Source: Vombatus ursinus (lineage: Eukaryota > Chordata > Mammalia > Diprotodontia > Vombatidae). Taken from it: a DNA stretch of 64,000 nucleotides. Below are positions 43,486 through 54,687 of the stretch, piece by piece. The stretch covers positions 35,266,780-35,330,779 of the forward strand of contig NW_020954550.1 of the NCBI RefSeq assembly GCF_900497805.2, in the 5' to 3' direction. A program made the position numbers and the translations under genes. Within the stretch, counting starts at the first letter, position 1, and the number at the start of each line of letters is the position of its first letter. The notes beneath the pieces were generated by a model. The model did no database searches, had not been told where the DNA came from, and worked only from the letters and a program-made list of their open reading frames with translations.

Positions 43486-45329
43486 AAGGAAACAGGAAAG
43501 GAAGATGGAGAGAAGGTACCTTTGTGGTGGCATGGAAGATTGTAGAGTCAAGAGTGGAGCCCAGAGAGGAATGAAAGAGTGAATGTAGCTAACCTGGGAA
43601 CTTTCCTGAAAGTGGAGGGTCTAGTAGGAACTGACCAATCAGAGGAAGGGCTGTAGGGGGCAGAGTGATCTCCCAGGGTGAGAAGGCTGCTGGCTAGGGG
43701 TGGAGGAAGAAATGGTGGATTTATGCACACAACCTGTGTGACCTACTACAGAAGAGTCTTTGAAGACATATTTGAAGGTCAATAATAACTCAGTAATGAC
43801 TGATATTTGTTTGAAAAGGCTCTTATGTCTGGTGAACATATGAATTTGGTTTGTTCCTAGATCTCCTCTAGGTGGCCTCAGTTGCTTTGCAAGCACCAAC
43901 CTAACAAGACAAGGAACAGAGCAAATTTATTACATACAAGAGAAAATTAAAAAAAAAAAAAACAACCCTCATAGTTGTGCATAAACAATGCGGAAGATTT
44001 TGCCCTCCTGTGGGCCCCACCTCTCAACTCCAGGCTCTGACTCTAAATGCCACCCTGTGGCTGAGGATCCCCTCCTGTCTCCCGGTCTGTTAGGGGGTCA
44101 AACACCCAGCATTTTGGTGAGCCTTAGCGTCCCCAGAGACCTACACAATTGCTCCAGACTTAGTACACCACCTTGGAGCTGAGGCCCACCTAATTGAAAA
44201 ACACTCAGTGTCATTGAATCCACTCCTCTCCTGGATCTGCACAGTTCACATGCCACATAACCAGTGAAGGGCAAGGTCCAAGTTTACTCCTCCTTATTGT
44301 GACTCCTGTGCAATCTCTCTTCTGTCTTCACAACTGTGTCACTCCAGTGTGTGATATAGGCTCATAGGGTAATAGATTTAGAGCCAGAGGGGACCTTGCA
44401 GGCCATGGAGTCCAAGCCTCTCATTTTATAGATGAGGAAACTGAGACGCAGAGAGGGTAAGTGACTTGCCTAGGGTAACAAAGCTAGTAATTGTCTGAGA
44501 CCGAATCTGAGTCTTCCTGACTCCCCAGTCTACTTCATCATAGGTCTGTGAAGTATTTTTGGCTTAAAGTCTCTCTAATCTATGCCCCAAGGCTTGGCTG
44601 TTCTGCCTTCTTCACTGCCTTCCTATCTCCTTTATACTTCCTGCTTCAGTGACCCTCTAACTTCCTGGCAAAGTTAATTACTCCTTCACAATGAGACAGC
44701 CTGGGATAACAAACCTCAGAACTAGGCAACACTTTTCCAGCTCTTCTGTAACTGTAGGCCCACAACTCTGAGTTGCTGCCTTGGAAAATACTCCCTCAGA
44801 GTATTTTAAGATCTTCTGACTCACTCTTCATTTGTAATCCCCATCCCTCACACCTTAGAAGGACTGAATTCAGTTTACCACTTCAGGATGTAGGCAATCC
44901 TTCCTCTCTCTCTCTGTCTCTCTGTCCCTTTCTCTTGCACACAGCTCAGCACTTCCTGCTGAGCTTTTTTGAGGCCTGGGAAAAAGAAAAAATACTCCCT
45001 TTGCATTCACCCTTCTAACAAACATGCAGCATCCATCCATTCCTTGACCCCAGTGCCTGGGACCAGGTCATACAAATCATCCTGAGGCTTGGAAAGTCCA
45101 GAAGTAGGCAAAAGAAACAGGTCAAGGGCTGGAGCTGACAGCCTCTGCCAGCAGCCCAACTGCAATGACAAAAGTTTAGAGCCTCATTAAAATTACACTG
45201 AGCTGAATCCTGTCTGGGATGTAACCTGATCTTTGCCCTCAGTCTCTAGAATATCTACTCCCTCTTCCACATGACAGCCTAATAGAGACAACTACCTGGT
45301 CCCCTCTTATTACCTCCTCCAAACTAAAC
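43486..45329. other. Repeat-poor, relatively GC-rich stretch
   Basis: About 1.84 kb in which only one MIR (44355-44545) and a CT-rich tract (44897-44936) are recognisable. No open frame longer than ~90 codons and no trusted exon. Either unrecognised old repeats or conserved noncoding DNA. Confidence 0.45.
44355..44545 (-). repeat. MIR-family SINE
   Basis: Antisense: 'gagccagaggggaccttgca', 'tagatgaggaaactgagacg', 'gggtaagtgacttgcctagg'. Confidence 0.85.
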
Positions 45330-45700
45330 ATATCTGGTTCTTTCTCATGAGATAGGGTCTTCAGACCATCTACTCTCTGATTCATTCTCCCCTGTAATTA
45401 TTCTCATTCATTAATGTACCTTTTAAAATGTGACCCCCCCAAAAAAATTGAACACAGTTCTATGGAGATGGTCTGACTAGTAAGTCTAATATGAGCTTAT
45501 TATTTCCCTTGGTCTGAATATAATATTCTTATCAATGAAGGCCGAGTTTGCGTTAACTTTTTAAATAGTCTCTATTGACTAATCAGTGTCATAACTGACA
45601 GTTGACTTCAACCTTGTAGCCAACTAAAGCTTCTAGGGTTTTTCAAAATGAACTTCTGTTAAACCTGGCCTTCATCATCCTGTGTTTATATGCAGGGTTT
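45330..45700 (-). repeat. CR1/L3 LINE fragment
   Basis: Antisense CR1/L3: 'attgaacacagttctatgga', 'gatggtctgactagtaagtc', 'gtgtcataactgacagttga', 'catcctgtgtttatatgcag'. Same segment as 19.0-19.3 kb. Confidence 0.68.
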
Positions 45701-45838
45701 TTTGGTTTGTTTGCTTGTTCATTTTCAGAAGGGACTGTTTTGGGTTCTTCATTCAAGCCAGTCAAATCTCTTTTATCCTTAATGGGACTGTTCAGAACAT
45801 TAGCCATCCTAGCTTTATGTTACCTTTGTTTTTGTAAC

Positions 45839-46160
45839 AGGACTTTGTCTCATGCCCAAATGACATAAGATGGAGACACCCCATGGGAGATGCCAAGGAC
45901 TTGCTTCTGGGAAGAGACATTCTGCAATCCCCTAGCACGTGGGTGGGAACAGCCTCTTTCCATTGGCTGAGTAACTAGAATAGGCTGTATCTGTGAAACT
46001 ACAAGACTGGGACGGCCTGGCACTCACTTTCTGCCAGCGTCCGGGGGGTGAAGGTCCTGTTTACCCACAGCACAGGTGCCATGAACTGAGCTGGGTGGGG
46101 GGAAGGGCTACCTTCACCTTCCTTCCTTCCACTCCCGTGCCAGCAGAAAAAGAGACAGAC
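45839..46160. other. GC-rich block of unknown origin
   Basis: About 320 bp, GC-richer than its neighbours, with an E-box CACGTG at 45936-45941 and an inverted CCAAT (ATTGG) at 45962-45966. It interrupts a CR1/L3 (45330-45700 and 46612-46795), so is a later insertion or rearrangement. An LTR remnant or a regulatory element are both possible; I cannot decide. Confidence 0.3.
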
Positions 46161-46611
46161 TGAATCTAATACTTTTTTGTTTGTTTGTTTGTTTTGTTTT
46201 TGAATTATATATTTTTTATTAGAAATATGAATGGAATTTCACTAGTTAGGAAAAAAGTACATGATATCTGAAATAAGTAAAGAAGAAGAGTGGAAAGAGT
46301 ATCATAGTAAGCAGAAAAAGATTATGTAAAAAAAATGGAACTAGAAACAGAACTATAATTGTTTTTGTTTGAATTATTTTCAACTAACAAGGCTATTTAA
46401 GCAAGAAAAATAATACAACTTTGAATAGAAAGATACATGGAAAATTATGTTTGTCAGTCTAATAGTTTTAAAGACACAGCATATTCAGGCTACACAGTCA
46501 ATAAAAAGACGCTGTTCCCACTCATGTGGTACAGGAATGCAGAATGTCTCATCCCAAAAGCAGATCCTTGGCCACTACCATGGAAGTGTCTCCCTCTTAG
46601 GTGATCTGAGC
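46161..46611. other. Unassigned AT-rich stretch
   Basis: T/G-rich start (TTTG units at 46168-46200), then AT-rich sequence with no recognised family. Confidence 0.4.
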
Positions 46612-46795
46612 ATGCATCAATGCCCCATTTCATATTCATCTAAGTTGTTGATTTAAAAAAATGTTGAGCAGGACAAGGCCCAATATAAGCCTCCAGAAGG
46701 ATATCGATCCATAGTCAACATTCTTTGCCTACTGTTCATTCAAATTACCATACATCCATGTGTCTTGTGTTACTAACTACCTGTAGGCCATTATC
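46612..46795 (-). repeat. CR1/L3 LINE fragment (RT region)
   Basis: Antisense CR1/L3: 'tgttgatttaaaaaaatgtt', 'gagcaggacaaggcccaata', 'tagtcaacattctttgccta'. It lies upstream, in CR1 order, of the piece at 45.3-45.7 kb, so both may be one element. Confidence 0.65.
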
Positions 46796-46839
46796 ACTTA
46801 GAGGTCCTCCTACTAAGTTCTCCTCCTACTAACTCCTGC

Positions 46840-47030
46840 CAAGTTAATGCAACCTCAGCCTTTCTGTAGCATTTCACCCAACTTATCACCTTCTCCTTCT
46901 TCATTGTCTCTCCTCTCTAGGTTTTCCTAATATCACTCTCTCCTGGTTCTCCTCCTACCTCTCTGATTGCTTCTCAATTTCCTCTGCTAGTTCTTCAACC
47001 ATGTCATACCTTTTAACTGTCCTTAAGAGG
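46840..47030 (+). repeat. L2 LINE RT fragment
   Basis: 'cactctctcctggttctcct' and 'cctctctgattgcttctcaa' encode a relic of the L2 'LSWFSSYLSDR' region. Confidence 0.75.
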
Positions 47031-47224
47031 CAGGGTAGAGATGATGATATACTAAAATAGACTGAGAAAGAATGATCAAACAGGTAGGAGAACCAAAAGA
47101 AAGCATTGTCATGGGAGAAGTGAGTTGCTAAAAGAAGGGGATGTCAAGAATGTCAAAAGCTAGAACTGAGAAATGACTATCAAATGAGAAATTAAGAGGA
47201 CTTTAGAAAGGACAGCCTGATGTT

Positions 47225-47610
47225 CTGACCTTGCCTCCCTTCTCTTTTCATTCTATGTCCCTTAATTTGGTGATCTTATTAGATCACCATTTATCAATAC
47301 CTTTATCTTTATGAAGTTGATTTCCAGATCTATATATCCAATCCTAACCTTTCTTCTGAGCTCCAGTTACATACCTCCAACTATCTCTTGGATATCTCCT
47401 ACTCAATGTGTCCGAAAAGGAACTCATTTTCTTTCTCCCCAGATCTTCCACCTTCTAAGTTTCCTCTCACTGTTGAGGGCACCACCATTTTCCTAGTCAC
47501 CCAGGCCCCAAACCTTGGTGTCATCCTGAACTCCCCACTTACACTTACTCCACACATCCAATCAATTGCCAAATCTTGTCATTTTTACCTTCATAGTATT
47601 TGCCAATGCA
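47225..47610 (+). repeat. L2 LINE ORF2 C-terminal fragment
   Basis: 'gtgtccgaaaaggaactcat', 'gttgagggcaccaccatttt', 'aaaccttggtgtcatcctga', 'ccacacatccaatcaattgc'. The relic peptide resembles NLGVILNSPLTLTPHIQSIAKSC, typical of L2 ORF2. Confidence 0.88.
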
Positions 47611-47789
47611 GATTAACCACCAGCTCTGTGACTTAGTCTTAGTGTGCTATCTGGGGTAAAGAGAGTCACACACACAGAGCTACTGTCTGTCAAAGCTGGA
47701 ATGGATTTATGTAAGATATTTTTAAAGTACAGCCAGTAAGGACAATTTTCCTTAATATTACACTACTCAACTGAGACTGCTCTTTCTAA

Positions 47790-48430
47790 GGGTTCTAGCA
47801 ATGTATTCACTTCTTAATATTATTTTCTCAGTCCTCATCCTTCTCGACCTCTTTTCAGTTTTTGACATTCTTGGCCATTCCCTCCTCCTATAAACACTCT
47901 TCTCCCTGGATTTTCATGACATTGCTTTCTCTTGGTTCACCTTCTGCCTATCGGATCATGCCTTCTTAGTCTCTTTTGAATATCACCATTTACATCTTGC
48001 TTCTAATCTGTAGATGTCCTCCAATGCCCTATAGTAGGCCTTCTCTCTTCCTTCTACATTGGCTTTCTTAGTGATCTCATCAGTTCCCATGGATTTAATT
48101 ATTCTCTTTCTTCAGATTATTCCCACTTTGACATATCTAGCCTTCATCCCTCTCCTAATCCCCAGTCTTGCATCACCAGCAGCCTATTGGACATTTCTAC
48201 CTAGATGCCCCATAGGCATCTCAAACTCAACATGTCTAAAACAAAACTCACTATCTTTCCCCCTAAACATACTTCTCCTTCCCTGTTTCATTCAAGTAGA
48301 ATACCATCCTTCTAGTCTCACATGTTGACAGCCTTGGAACCATCCTCAGCTCTTTTTTTTCCTTCATGCTTCCCAATATCTAATCATTCCCCAAGTCTTG
48401 TCGATTCAATCTGCAAAATCCAAACAGAAG
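47790..48430 (+). repeat. L2 LINE RT fragment, second copy
   Basis: RT motif A relic VLILLDLFSVFDIL at 47831-47872. Then 'tttagtgatctcatcagttc' and 'ctcaaactcaacatgtctaa'. It overlaps in L2 coordinates with 46840-47610, so it is a separate insertion. Confidence 0.85.
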
Positions 48431-48779
48431 ATTACTACATATGGTAAAGACTACCAGATGCTCTTGCTTGAAAATTAGCCTTAGAACACTGGAGAGTCTC
48501 CAAAATAACATCCATGATCACTCAAAAGAGTTTGGCTTCACTCTATAAACACTAAAAACCAAGTGCATAAAGAATGTCTATTGTCTGGACTGTTAGATAG
48601 CCAGACCACAGAAAAGCTTCATCAGTACAAATATCTTGGACAAATACTACAGAATAGACTATAAAATAGACCCAGAATTGAATATGTTGAGAAGAAGCTA
48701 GGTTATATTTGGGGACTTGTTCAGTACTTTTAATAATCTCAAGCTTCTCTCTGAAAGCAGAGCTCATCTTTTAACAATA

Positions 48780-48880
48780 CCTCTACTACCACTACTACCA
48801 CTACTACCACCACTACCACCACCACCACTATTACTACTACTAATCATCATCATCATCATCATCATCGTCATCATCATCAA
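48780..48880. repeat. (TAC)n/(ATC)n trinucleotide tract
   Basis: Compound ACT/ACC then ATC repeats abutting the MIR-type SINE. Confidence 0.95.
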
Positions 48881-49118
48881 TTACCTACTATGTGCCAGGA
48901 CTGTGCTAAGCACTTTACACACATTATATCATTTGTTCCTCACAACAACCCTAGGAGGTAGGTGCTATTATTATCTCTGTTTTACAGATGAGGAAATTGA
49001 GACAAACACAGATGAAGTGACTTGCCCAGGGTAATAAGCTAGTAAGTATCTGAAACTGGATTTGAACTCTGGTCTTTCTGACCCAGTGTTCTATCCCCTG
49101 TACCACCCAATTGCCTCA
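48855..49118 (-). repeat. MIR-type SINE nested in RTE
   Basis: Antisense: 'tactatgtgccaggactgtg', 'acaacaaccctaggaggtag', 'cagatgaggaaattgagaca', ending 'taccacccaattgcctc'. The ATC run is at its tail side. Confidence 0.88.
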
Positions 49119-49569
49119 AGTCTTCTGTTGATTCTATATAGCTATGAATCATGGAGCATAGCTCCAAGTCTCCAAAGAATTAAATTTCAGATCACCCATT
49201 ATGCAATGGAGATATATGTAGTGAATGTGAGAAGGTTGTAGCATTTTACCAACAAAGAATTGTGTGGGAAAATTTATTATCCAGGAAATCTATTACCAAA
49301 AAAGGAGGTAGGTTGGTTGTGTGATTAGATTGAGGGATGACTGATAGACAGCAAGTGTGGTCCACATGTTCCTATGCAATGTAGCACATATAAAGGAAAG
49401 CCCCTGGCATTTTAAGGAGACTGACAGGAGGATATGTGGTGTGACATGGCCAAGAGTCACACATGAGAAGAAAACATGGATAGATAATCATAGGCTATGT
49501 CTGAAGGAGTGCTTATATCCATGGCATCATGGATCCAGTGAAGTATCTAAATATGGACAGAGAACCGTG

Positions 49570-49740
49570 CTGGGCAACAGAAATATAAAGATGAAAAATC
49601 ACAGTCTGATCTCCAGGACTGAGTGAGGAGGATGGTAGAATATGGCAGGTACACAAATAAACGTGATATGAGGTAGAATGTGATAAAGCAAAAGAGAATT
49701 CTACAAGGCTTTAAGAAAAATTGAGGAATCATCAATACTT
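49570..49740 (-). repeat. L2-like fragment (tentative)
   Basis: 'agaaatataaagatgaaaaa' and 'acacaaataaacgtgatatg' resemble the antisense region just inside an L2 tail. Confidence 0.35.
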
Positions 49741-49815
49741 CATGGACTTACAATCCATTTTTTTTCTTTTTTTAAATTTATTTTTAGTTTTCAACATTCA
49801 CTCTTATAAGATTTT

Positions 49816-49962
49816 TTTTTTGGCTAGGCAATGGGGTTAAGTGACTTGCCCAGGGTCACACAGCTAGTTAAGTGTTATATGTCTGAGGCTGGATTTGAAC
49901 TCAGGTCCTCCTGAATCCAGGGCCAGTGCTCTATCCACTTTGCCACTTAGCTGCCCCCTCTT
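49816..49962 (-). repeat. WSINE1-type SINE nested in L1 D
   Basis: Antisense copy flanked by a perfect 12-bp 'ttataagatttt' at 49804-49815 and 49963-49974. Confidence 0.95.
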
Positions 49963-50164
49963 TTATAAGATTTTGAGTTCCAAATTTTCCCCCTCCCTCC
50001 CCTCCCGCCTCCCCAAGATGGCATGTAATCTGATATAGGCTACACTTATACAATCATATTAAATATATTTCCATATTAGTCATGTTGTGAAAGAAGAATA
50101 AGAACAAAAGGGACAAATCACTAGAAAGAAAAAAAGAGAGAGAGAGAGAGAAAATATTATACTT

Positions 50165-50878
50165 TTACCCTTTGACCCAGCAATAGCACTTTTAGGGCTA
50201 TATCCCAAAGAGATCATACAAATGGGGAAAGGACCCACATGTACAAAAATATTTATAGCAGCTGTTTTTGTGGTGGCAAAGAATTGGAAATTGAAAGGAT
50301 GTCCATCAATTGGGAAATGGCTGAACAAGTTGTGGTATATAAATGTAATGGAATACTACTGTGCTATAAGAAATGATGAACAGGTTGACTTTAGAAAAAC
50401 CTGGAAAGACTGGTATGGTCTGATGCTGAGTGAAGTGAGCAGAACCAAGAGAACATTGTACACAATAACAGCCATGCTGTGCAATGACTAATATTGATAA
50501 GCTTAACCTTTCCCAGCAATGCAAGGATCTAAGACATCTCCAAAGGTCTCATGACGGAAAATGCTATCCACATCCAAAGAAAGAACTATGGAGTTTGAAT
50601 GCAGATCAAAGCATACTATTTGCTATTTTTTTTCCTTCTGTTGAGTATTATTTCCTCTTTCTTGTGGTTCCTCCTATTGGTTCTAATTCTTACTTTCAAC
50701 ATCGCTAATGTGAAAATATGTCTAATAGGAATGTGTATGTATAGTCTATGTCAGATTGTGTGACATCTTGGGGAGGGTGGTGGGGAGGAAGGGGGAGAAA
50801 AATTTTAAACTCAAAAGCATATGGAAGTGATTGTTGATAAATCAAAATAAATTAAGGAAAAAGAAAAAAGAAAAAAAA
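50165..50878 (+). repeat. L1 LINE E nested in L1 D, type II 3' end
   Basis: Sense L1 3' end with the best-preserved ORF2 C-terminus here: 89 codons at 50222-50491 reading CTKIFIAAVFVVAKNWKL.GCPSIGKWLNKLWY and MEYYCAIRNDEQVDFRKTWKDWY, ending in its own stop. The 3' UTR ends 'gttgataaatcaaaataaat' plus an A-rich tail. Flanks 'aaaatattatactt' and 'aaaatactatgctt' are a mutated target duplication. Confidence 0.95.
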
Positions 50879-51486
50879 TACTATGCTTCGACCTGCATTC
50901 AGACTATATAGTTCTTTCTCTGGATAGCATTTTCCATCATGAGTCTTTTGGAAATATCTTAGATCATTGTATTGCTCAGAAGAGCTAAGTCTATCATAGT
51001 TGATCATCATGCAATGTTGCTATTACTGTGTACAATGTTCTCCTGGTTCTGTTCACTTCACTCAGCATTAGTTCATATAAGTTTTTCCAGGTTTTCCTGA
51101 AATCTGCCTGTTCATCAACTCTTCTAGCACAATAGTATTCTGTTACATTCATACACCACAACTTGTTCAGTCATTCCCTAATTGATGGACATCCCTTCGA
51201 CTTCTAATTCTTTGCCACCACAAAAAGTGCTGCTATAAATATTTTGCACATGTAAGTCCTTTTCCTTTTTTTATGATCTCTTTGGGATATAGACCTAGTA
51301 GTGGTATTGCTGGATCAAAGGGTATGCATAGTTTTATAGCCCTTTGGGTATAGTTCCAAATTTACAATCCATTTTTGTGATTGTTCAAATAAAGCCATAC
51401 TTCTACCTGATCATTGTTCAATAAGGGAGTTTTTCTGTTGATTAGGGTTTTTTACCCCCAAGAGGTCACAGGCAAGCTGGATATAT

Positions 51487-51718
51487 GATACCATAGAATG
51501 CCAGAGCTGGAAGGATCCTTAGAGGTCATATAACCAACCCCCTTCTCCCTTCATTTTACAGATTTAAAAAAAAAAACAAAAACAAATCTGGGTTGAAAGG
51601 TGGTATATTTTACCTAAGCTCACATATCTTGTTAAAAACAGAACTGGAACAAGAAGTCCAGTTTCTTGGTCCAAGCCTAGTACCTTTCTATTATACCCTG
51701 CATCCTGCCTGTGGTCTC
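51487..51718 (-). repeat. MIR-family SINE
   Basis: Antisense: 'ccatagaatgccagagctgg', 'ccttagaggtcatataacca', 'cttcattttacag', 'ctattataccctgcatcctg'. Confidence 0.72.
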
Positions 51719-51821
51719 TTTTCAAGCCGCATTACATATAATGGGACTTATTTTGTACATGATGGGCAAGTGTGGGTTAGATGCCATTGTGTAACAGAGA
51801 AGGCATTGAATAAAAATGAAG

Positions 51822-52015
51822 TTTGGTGGGTGGCAGTGTGGTTTAGTAGGGGAAGCATGGCTGGATAACATGAAGTTCTGCTAGTATCTAATTCTGTGTG
51901 AATGTGAATAATTCCCTGTCTCAGTTCATTTACATGGGGAAAAAGGGGAAAATGCTATAAAATTCCTATCAACTTTCTTGGTGTATATTGAGCATGATTT
52001 AATGTTATTAAAGAG
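51822..52015 (+). repeat. MIR/THER1-type SINE, diverged
   Basis: 'ggtggcagtgtggtttagta', 'gaataattccctgtctcagt' and a degenerate 3' part. Confidence 0.5.
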
Positions 52016-52134
52016 TAAGGAATATTAGAGAGATGGTTTTCCTTTTTCTGTGCTTCTGTTCCCACTGATCCCCTTCCCAATTATGCCCTTCCCTTCTCTT
52101 CTCTCACCCAAATGATTTCCATCTTTCAACAATA

Positions 52135-52397
52135 ATTGTTGTTGTTCAGTCATTTCAGTTGTGTCCTACTCTTTGTGACTCCATTTGGGGTTTTCTTGGC
52201 AAAAATCCTGGAATGGTTTGCCATTTCCTTCTCCGGTTCATTTTACAGGTGAGGAAACTGAGGCAAATGGGGTTAAGTGACTTCCCCAGGGTCACACAGC
52301 TAGTACATGTCTGAGGTCAGATTTGAACTCAGGAAGACAAATCCTCCTGACTCCAGGCATGGTACTCTATCTACTGTGCCACCTAGCTGCCTCCTCA
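52135..52397 (-). repeat. RTE-tailed tRNA SINE, full length
   Basis: Antisense: 'gttgttgttcagtcatttca', 'ggaatggtttgccatttcct', 'ggttaagtgacttccccagg', 'gccacctagctgcctcc'. Confidence 0.94.
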
Positions 52398-52404
52398 ATA
52401 ATAA

Positions 52405-52525
52405 TTCAACTGAAAAGGCATTCACTATCTGCCTACTGTATGCCAGACACTGTGCTAGGTGATGAGGATTCAAAGACAAAATGAAAAGTAGTCCCTGTCC
52501 TCAATGTGCTTACATACTAAAGCGT
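52405..52525 (-). repeat. L2 3'-tail fragment
   Basis: 'cattcactatctgcctactg', 'gccagacactgtgctaggtg', 'agtccctgtcctcaatgtgc'. Confidence 0.82.
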
Positions 52526-52574
52526 AGTATGTAAACTTACTACATACAAAGCTTACGTACTACTAATAAATAAC

Positions 52575-52832
52575 ACATTTTAAAAGCATTTTAATATTTA
52601 TAAAGATCTTCTCATAACTTCCCACAGCAAGATTTTAATATCTTCCCACAACTTTGGGAAATACACAGAATAAACCTTGTTATCTCTATTTTATAGATGA
52701 GGAAATAGAGGACTAGAGTTAACTGATTTGCCCGCTGTTGCAAAGCTAAGTTTTGGAGGGCAGGGAGAAAAAAACAAGGCCACCACCCAAAGCCAGGGTT
52801 CCTTTCACTATACCAGGCTGCCTCTCAAAGCC
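52575..52832 (-). repeat. MIR-family SINE
   Basis: 'tattttatagatgaggaaat', 'ctgatttgcccgctgttgca', 'cactataccaggctgcctc'. Confidence 0.78.
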
Positions 52833-52854
52833 CCATTTAATTTTCTCCTTCTTA

Positions 52855-53015
52855 ACACTTCTTAATAAAGCTTTCCCATACTACTACAATCTGCAGTGAC
52901 CTCACCCCTCTCTAAGTTTATATTATTTGTCAGCCCTGACCTGTTCATTTATCAGCCTATGTACTGTTGTCTCATAGTGGTATTTAACTTTTTATCCTGT
53001 TATGCCTTGTTTATC
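52855..53015 (+). repeat. L2-like 3' fragment (old)
   Basis: 'aagctttcccatactactac' and 'ttatccaattagattatgaa' fit a worn L2 3' region. Confidence 0.4.
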
Positions 53016-53019
53016 CAAT

Positions 53020-53207
53020 TAGATTATGAAAAGAGCACTTTATTTTGAGTCAGAGGACATGGGTTTGAATTCTGATTCTGCTGTAGCTGTGTGAGTCTGG
53101 TCAAATCATTTAACTTCTCTGGGCCTCAGTTTCCTGCTCTGTAAAATGAAGGCAGTAACTTAGAGGATCTCCAAGGTCTGTTCTAGGTCTGATTTGTATG
53201 ATCCTAG
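53020..53207 (+). repeat. MIR/THER1-type SINE
   Basis: 'gaaaagagcactttattttg', 'acttctctgggcctcagttt', 'aggatctccaaggtctgttc'. Confidence 0.8.
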
Positions 53208-54304
53208 GAAACAATTTTCAAACTTTGCTGAAGGTACACAAATACCCTTTTCTGACTTTGCCACAGAACTTCTCCTTTCAGGGGTCACTGGACTTGGAGC
53301 TGGGAGGCACCTTAAAAGTTCTCACTATCTTACTTTCACCCGAAGAGGGGATCTGTTCCTTCTCCCCTCTATCTTCTCCATCTCCAATCGAAATCTACTA
53401 TTAGGAAGAATTCAGATAAAGTAATTCACACTGATAAAAGATATGAGTGAATATCACCTCCCTCAGGGGTATTTACATTTTAGCAGGAGACATGTCCTCT
53501 GACTCAAAATCAAGTGCTCTTTCCATAATGACATTCTACCTGGTTCAAATACCTCCCTATATTTGAAAACTGCCCCCAGGTATTGTTACGCTCCATAGGA
53601 GGCTTTAAGTATTTGCTGTAACACTTTCAACTTAACTTATCACAAAATAGGCATCGACCTGCCATAAAGAATAGAATTTTCTGAAATTAAGGATATATGC
53701 ATATTACAGAGTTTCCTTTATTATACCTCTCCTCCAAATGTTGTATCCTAGTATCCATCTTGCCTATCCATAGTCACAGCTCTGGCTTGTAGGGTACTAG
53801 AAACCAAAGTCTTCTATTTCATAATTTTTCCTAGGTTTTGCCAGTACTTAAAAAAAAAAACTCACCCCTAAATTGTCCTCTAATAACAAATGCCTATGTT
53901 TTCAATACCAACTTTTTTTGTTGTTTTTATATGAAGAGAGATTTGGAACTCCACTGCCTCCAAAAGAATAAAGGTGAGCACCACACAGAGGGCAATGGAA
54001 AGATTAGCAGGCTGCAGCATAAAACCAATGAGGAACATAGTTGAACAGGAGTAAAGGCTATCACTTAAAAAAAATTGTGACAAAAAGAGGAAGACCTCCA
54101 GCAGAATGGGTGGATTCCATCTGGTGAACTTTTGGGAAGCCATGAATACCAGTAGGGGTTTGTGAACAATGCTACTAGGGGGAAAAAACCCTCAGAGTTT
54201 CCTCTAGAATTCTGAAGGGAGAAGTTGGCAGCCACCTTGTGGTGACCTTCAATTCAAGTAGGAATTGGGAAAGTGAGCCCAGAACTTTCCCTGCAGATGA
54301 TAGG
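53208..54304. other. Unassigned stretch
   Basis: About 1.1 kb with no confident repeat. Short open frames (53194-53424, 53838-54044, 53880-54143) have no recognisable domain. Confidence 0.4.
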
Positions 54305-54480
54305 CAACTAAAGAGATAGAAAGATAGAGTTAGTGAGCATTTACTACGTGCCTACTATGTGCCAGGCACTGCACTAAGTTCTGGGTATACAAATACAAGC
54401 AAACAAAACAGTTCCTTCCTTCAAGTAGCTTACATTCAAATGATGGAAGACAACATATAAAGAAGATTTAGAGCGAGGAG
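54305..54480 (-). repeat. L2 3'-tail fragment
   Basis: 'gcatttactacgtgcctact', 'gtgccaggcactgcactaag', 'cttcaagtagcttacattca'. Similar to 43340-43485, including 'gaagacaacat' just beyond the tail. Confidence 0.78.
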
Positions 54481-54687
54481 GGTCGTACATGCCTAGCACA
54501 TAGTAAGTATGCATGGTAAGAGATGACCAGGAAATATCATAGAGGCCTGGCTCTGAGCAAGAGAACATAGAAGCTCATCTATCAGAGCTGGGGATCTAGA
54601 GGTGAAGTCCAAGGTTCAGTTGGGAGATAAAGATGATGTAGTGTATAAAAAGACAGACAAAGCATTTATTAAATTCATCTAATCCAA

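Larger units (their letters stand above)
48435..49560 (+). repeat. RTE LINE ORF fragment, split by a SINE
   Basis: Sense RTE. 'acttgttcagtacttttaat' with 'agcagagctcatcttttaac' lies left of the insertion and 'atagctatgaatcatggagc' lies right of it. Joined they give the order Y.LG......D.ELN.....A....F....LLY..ESW of RTE ORFs. Downstream 49318-49560 is more degraded. Interrupted at 48776-49120 by a trinucleotide run and a MIR-type SINE. Confidence 0.72.
49763..51361 (-). repeat. L1 LINE D, host of an L1 and a SINE
   Basis: Antisense L1 3' end. Pieces at 49763-49815, 49963-50164 and 50879-51361 join in L1 order (3' UTR then ORF2 end). The 3' end is type I ('tagttttcaacattcac'). A 15-bp target duplication 'ttacaatccattttt' is at 49748-49762 and 51362-51376. 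Confidence 0.93.

Noticed and set aside
45839-46160. Confident call of a solo LTR
   Set aside because: I see no clear TG...CA ends, poly-A signal placement or target duplication; only composition suggests it.
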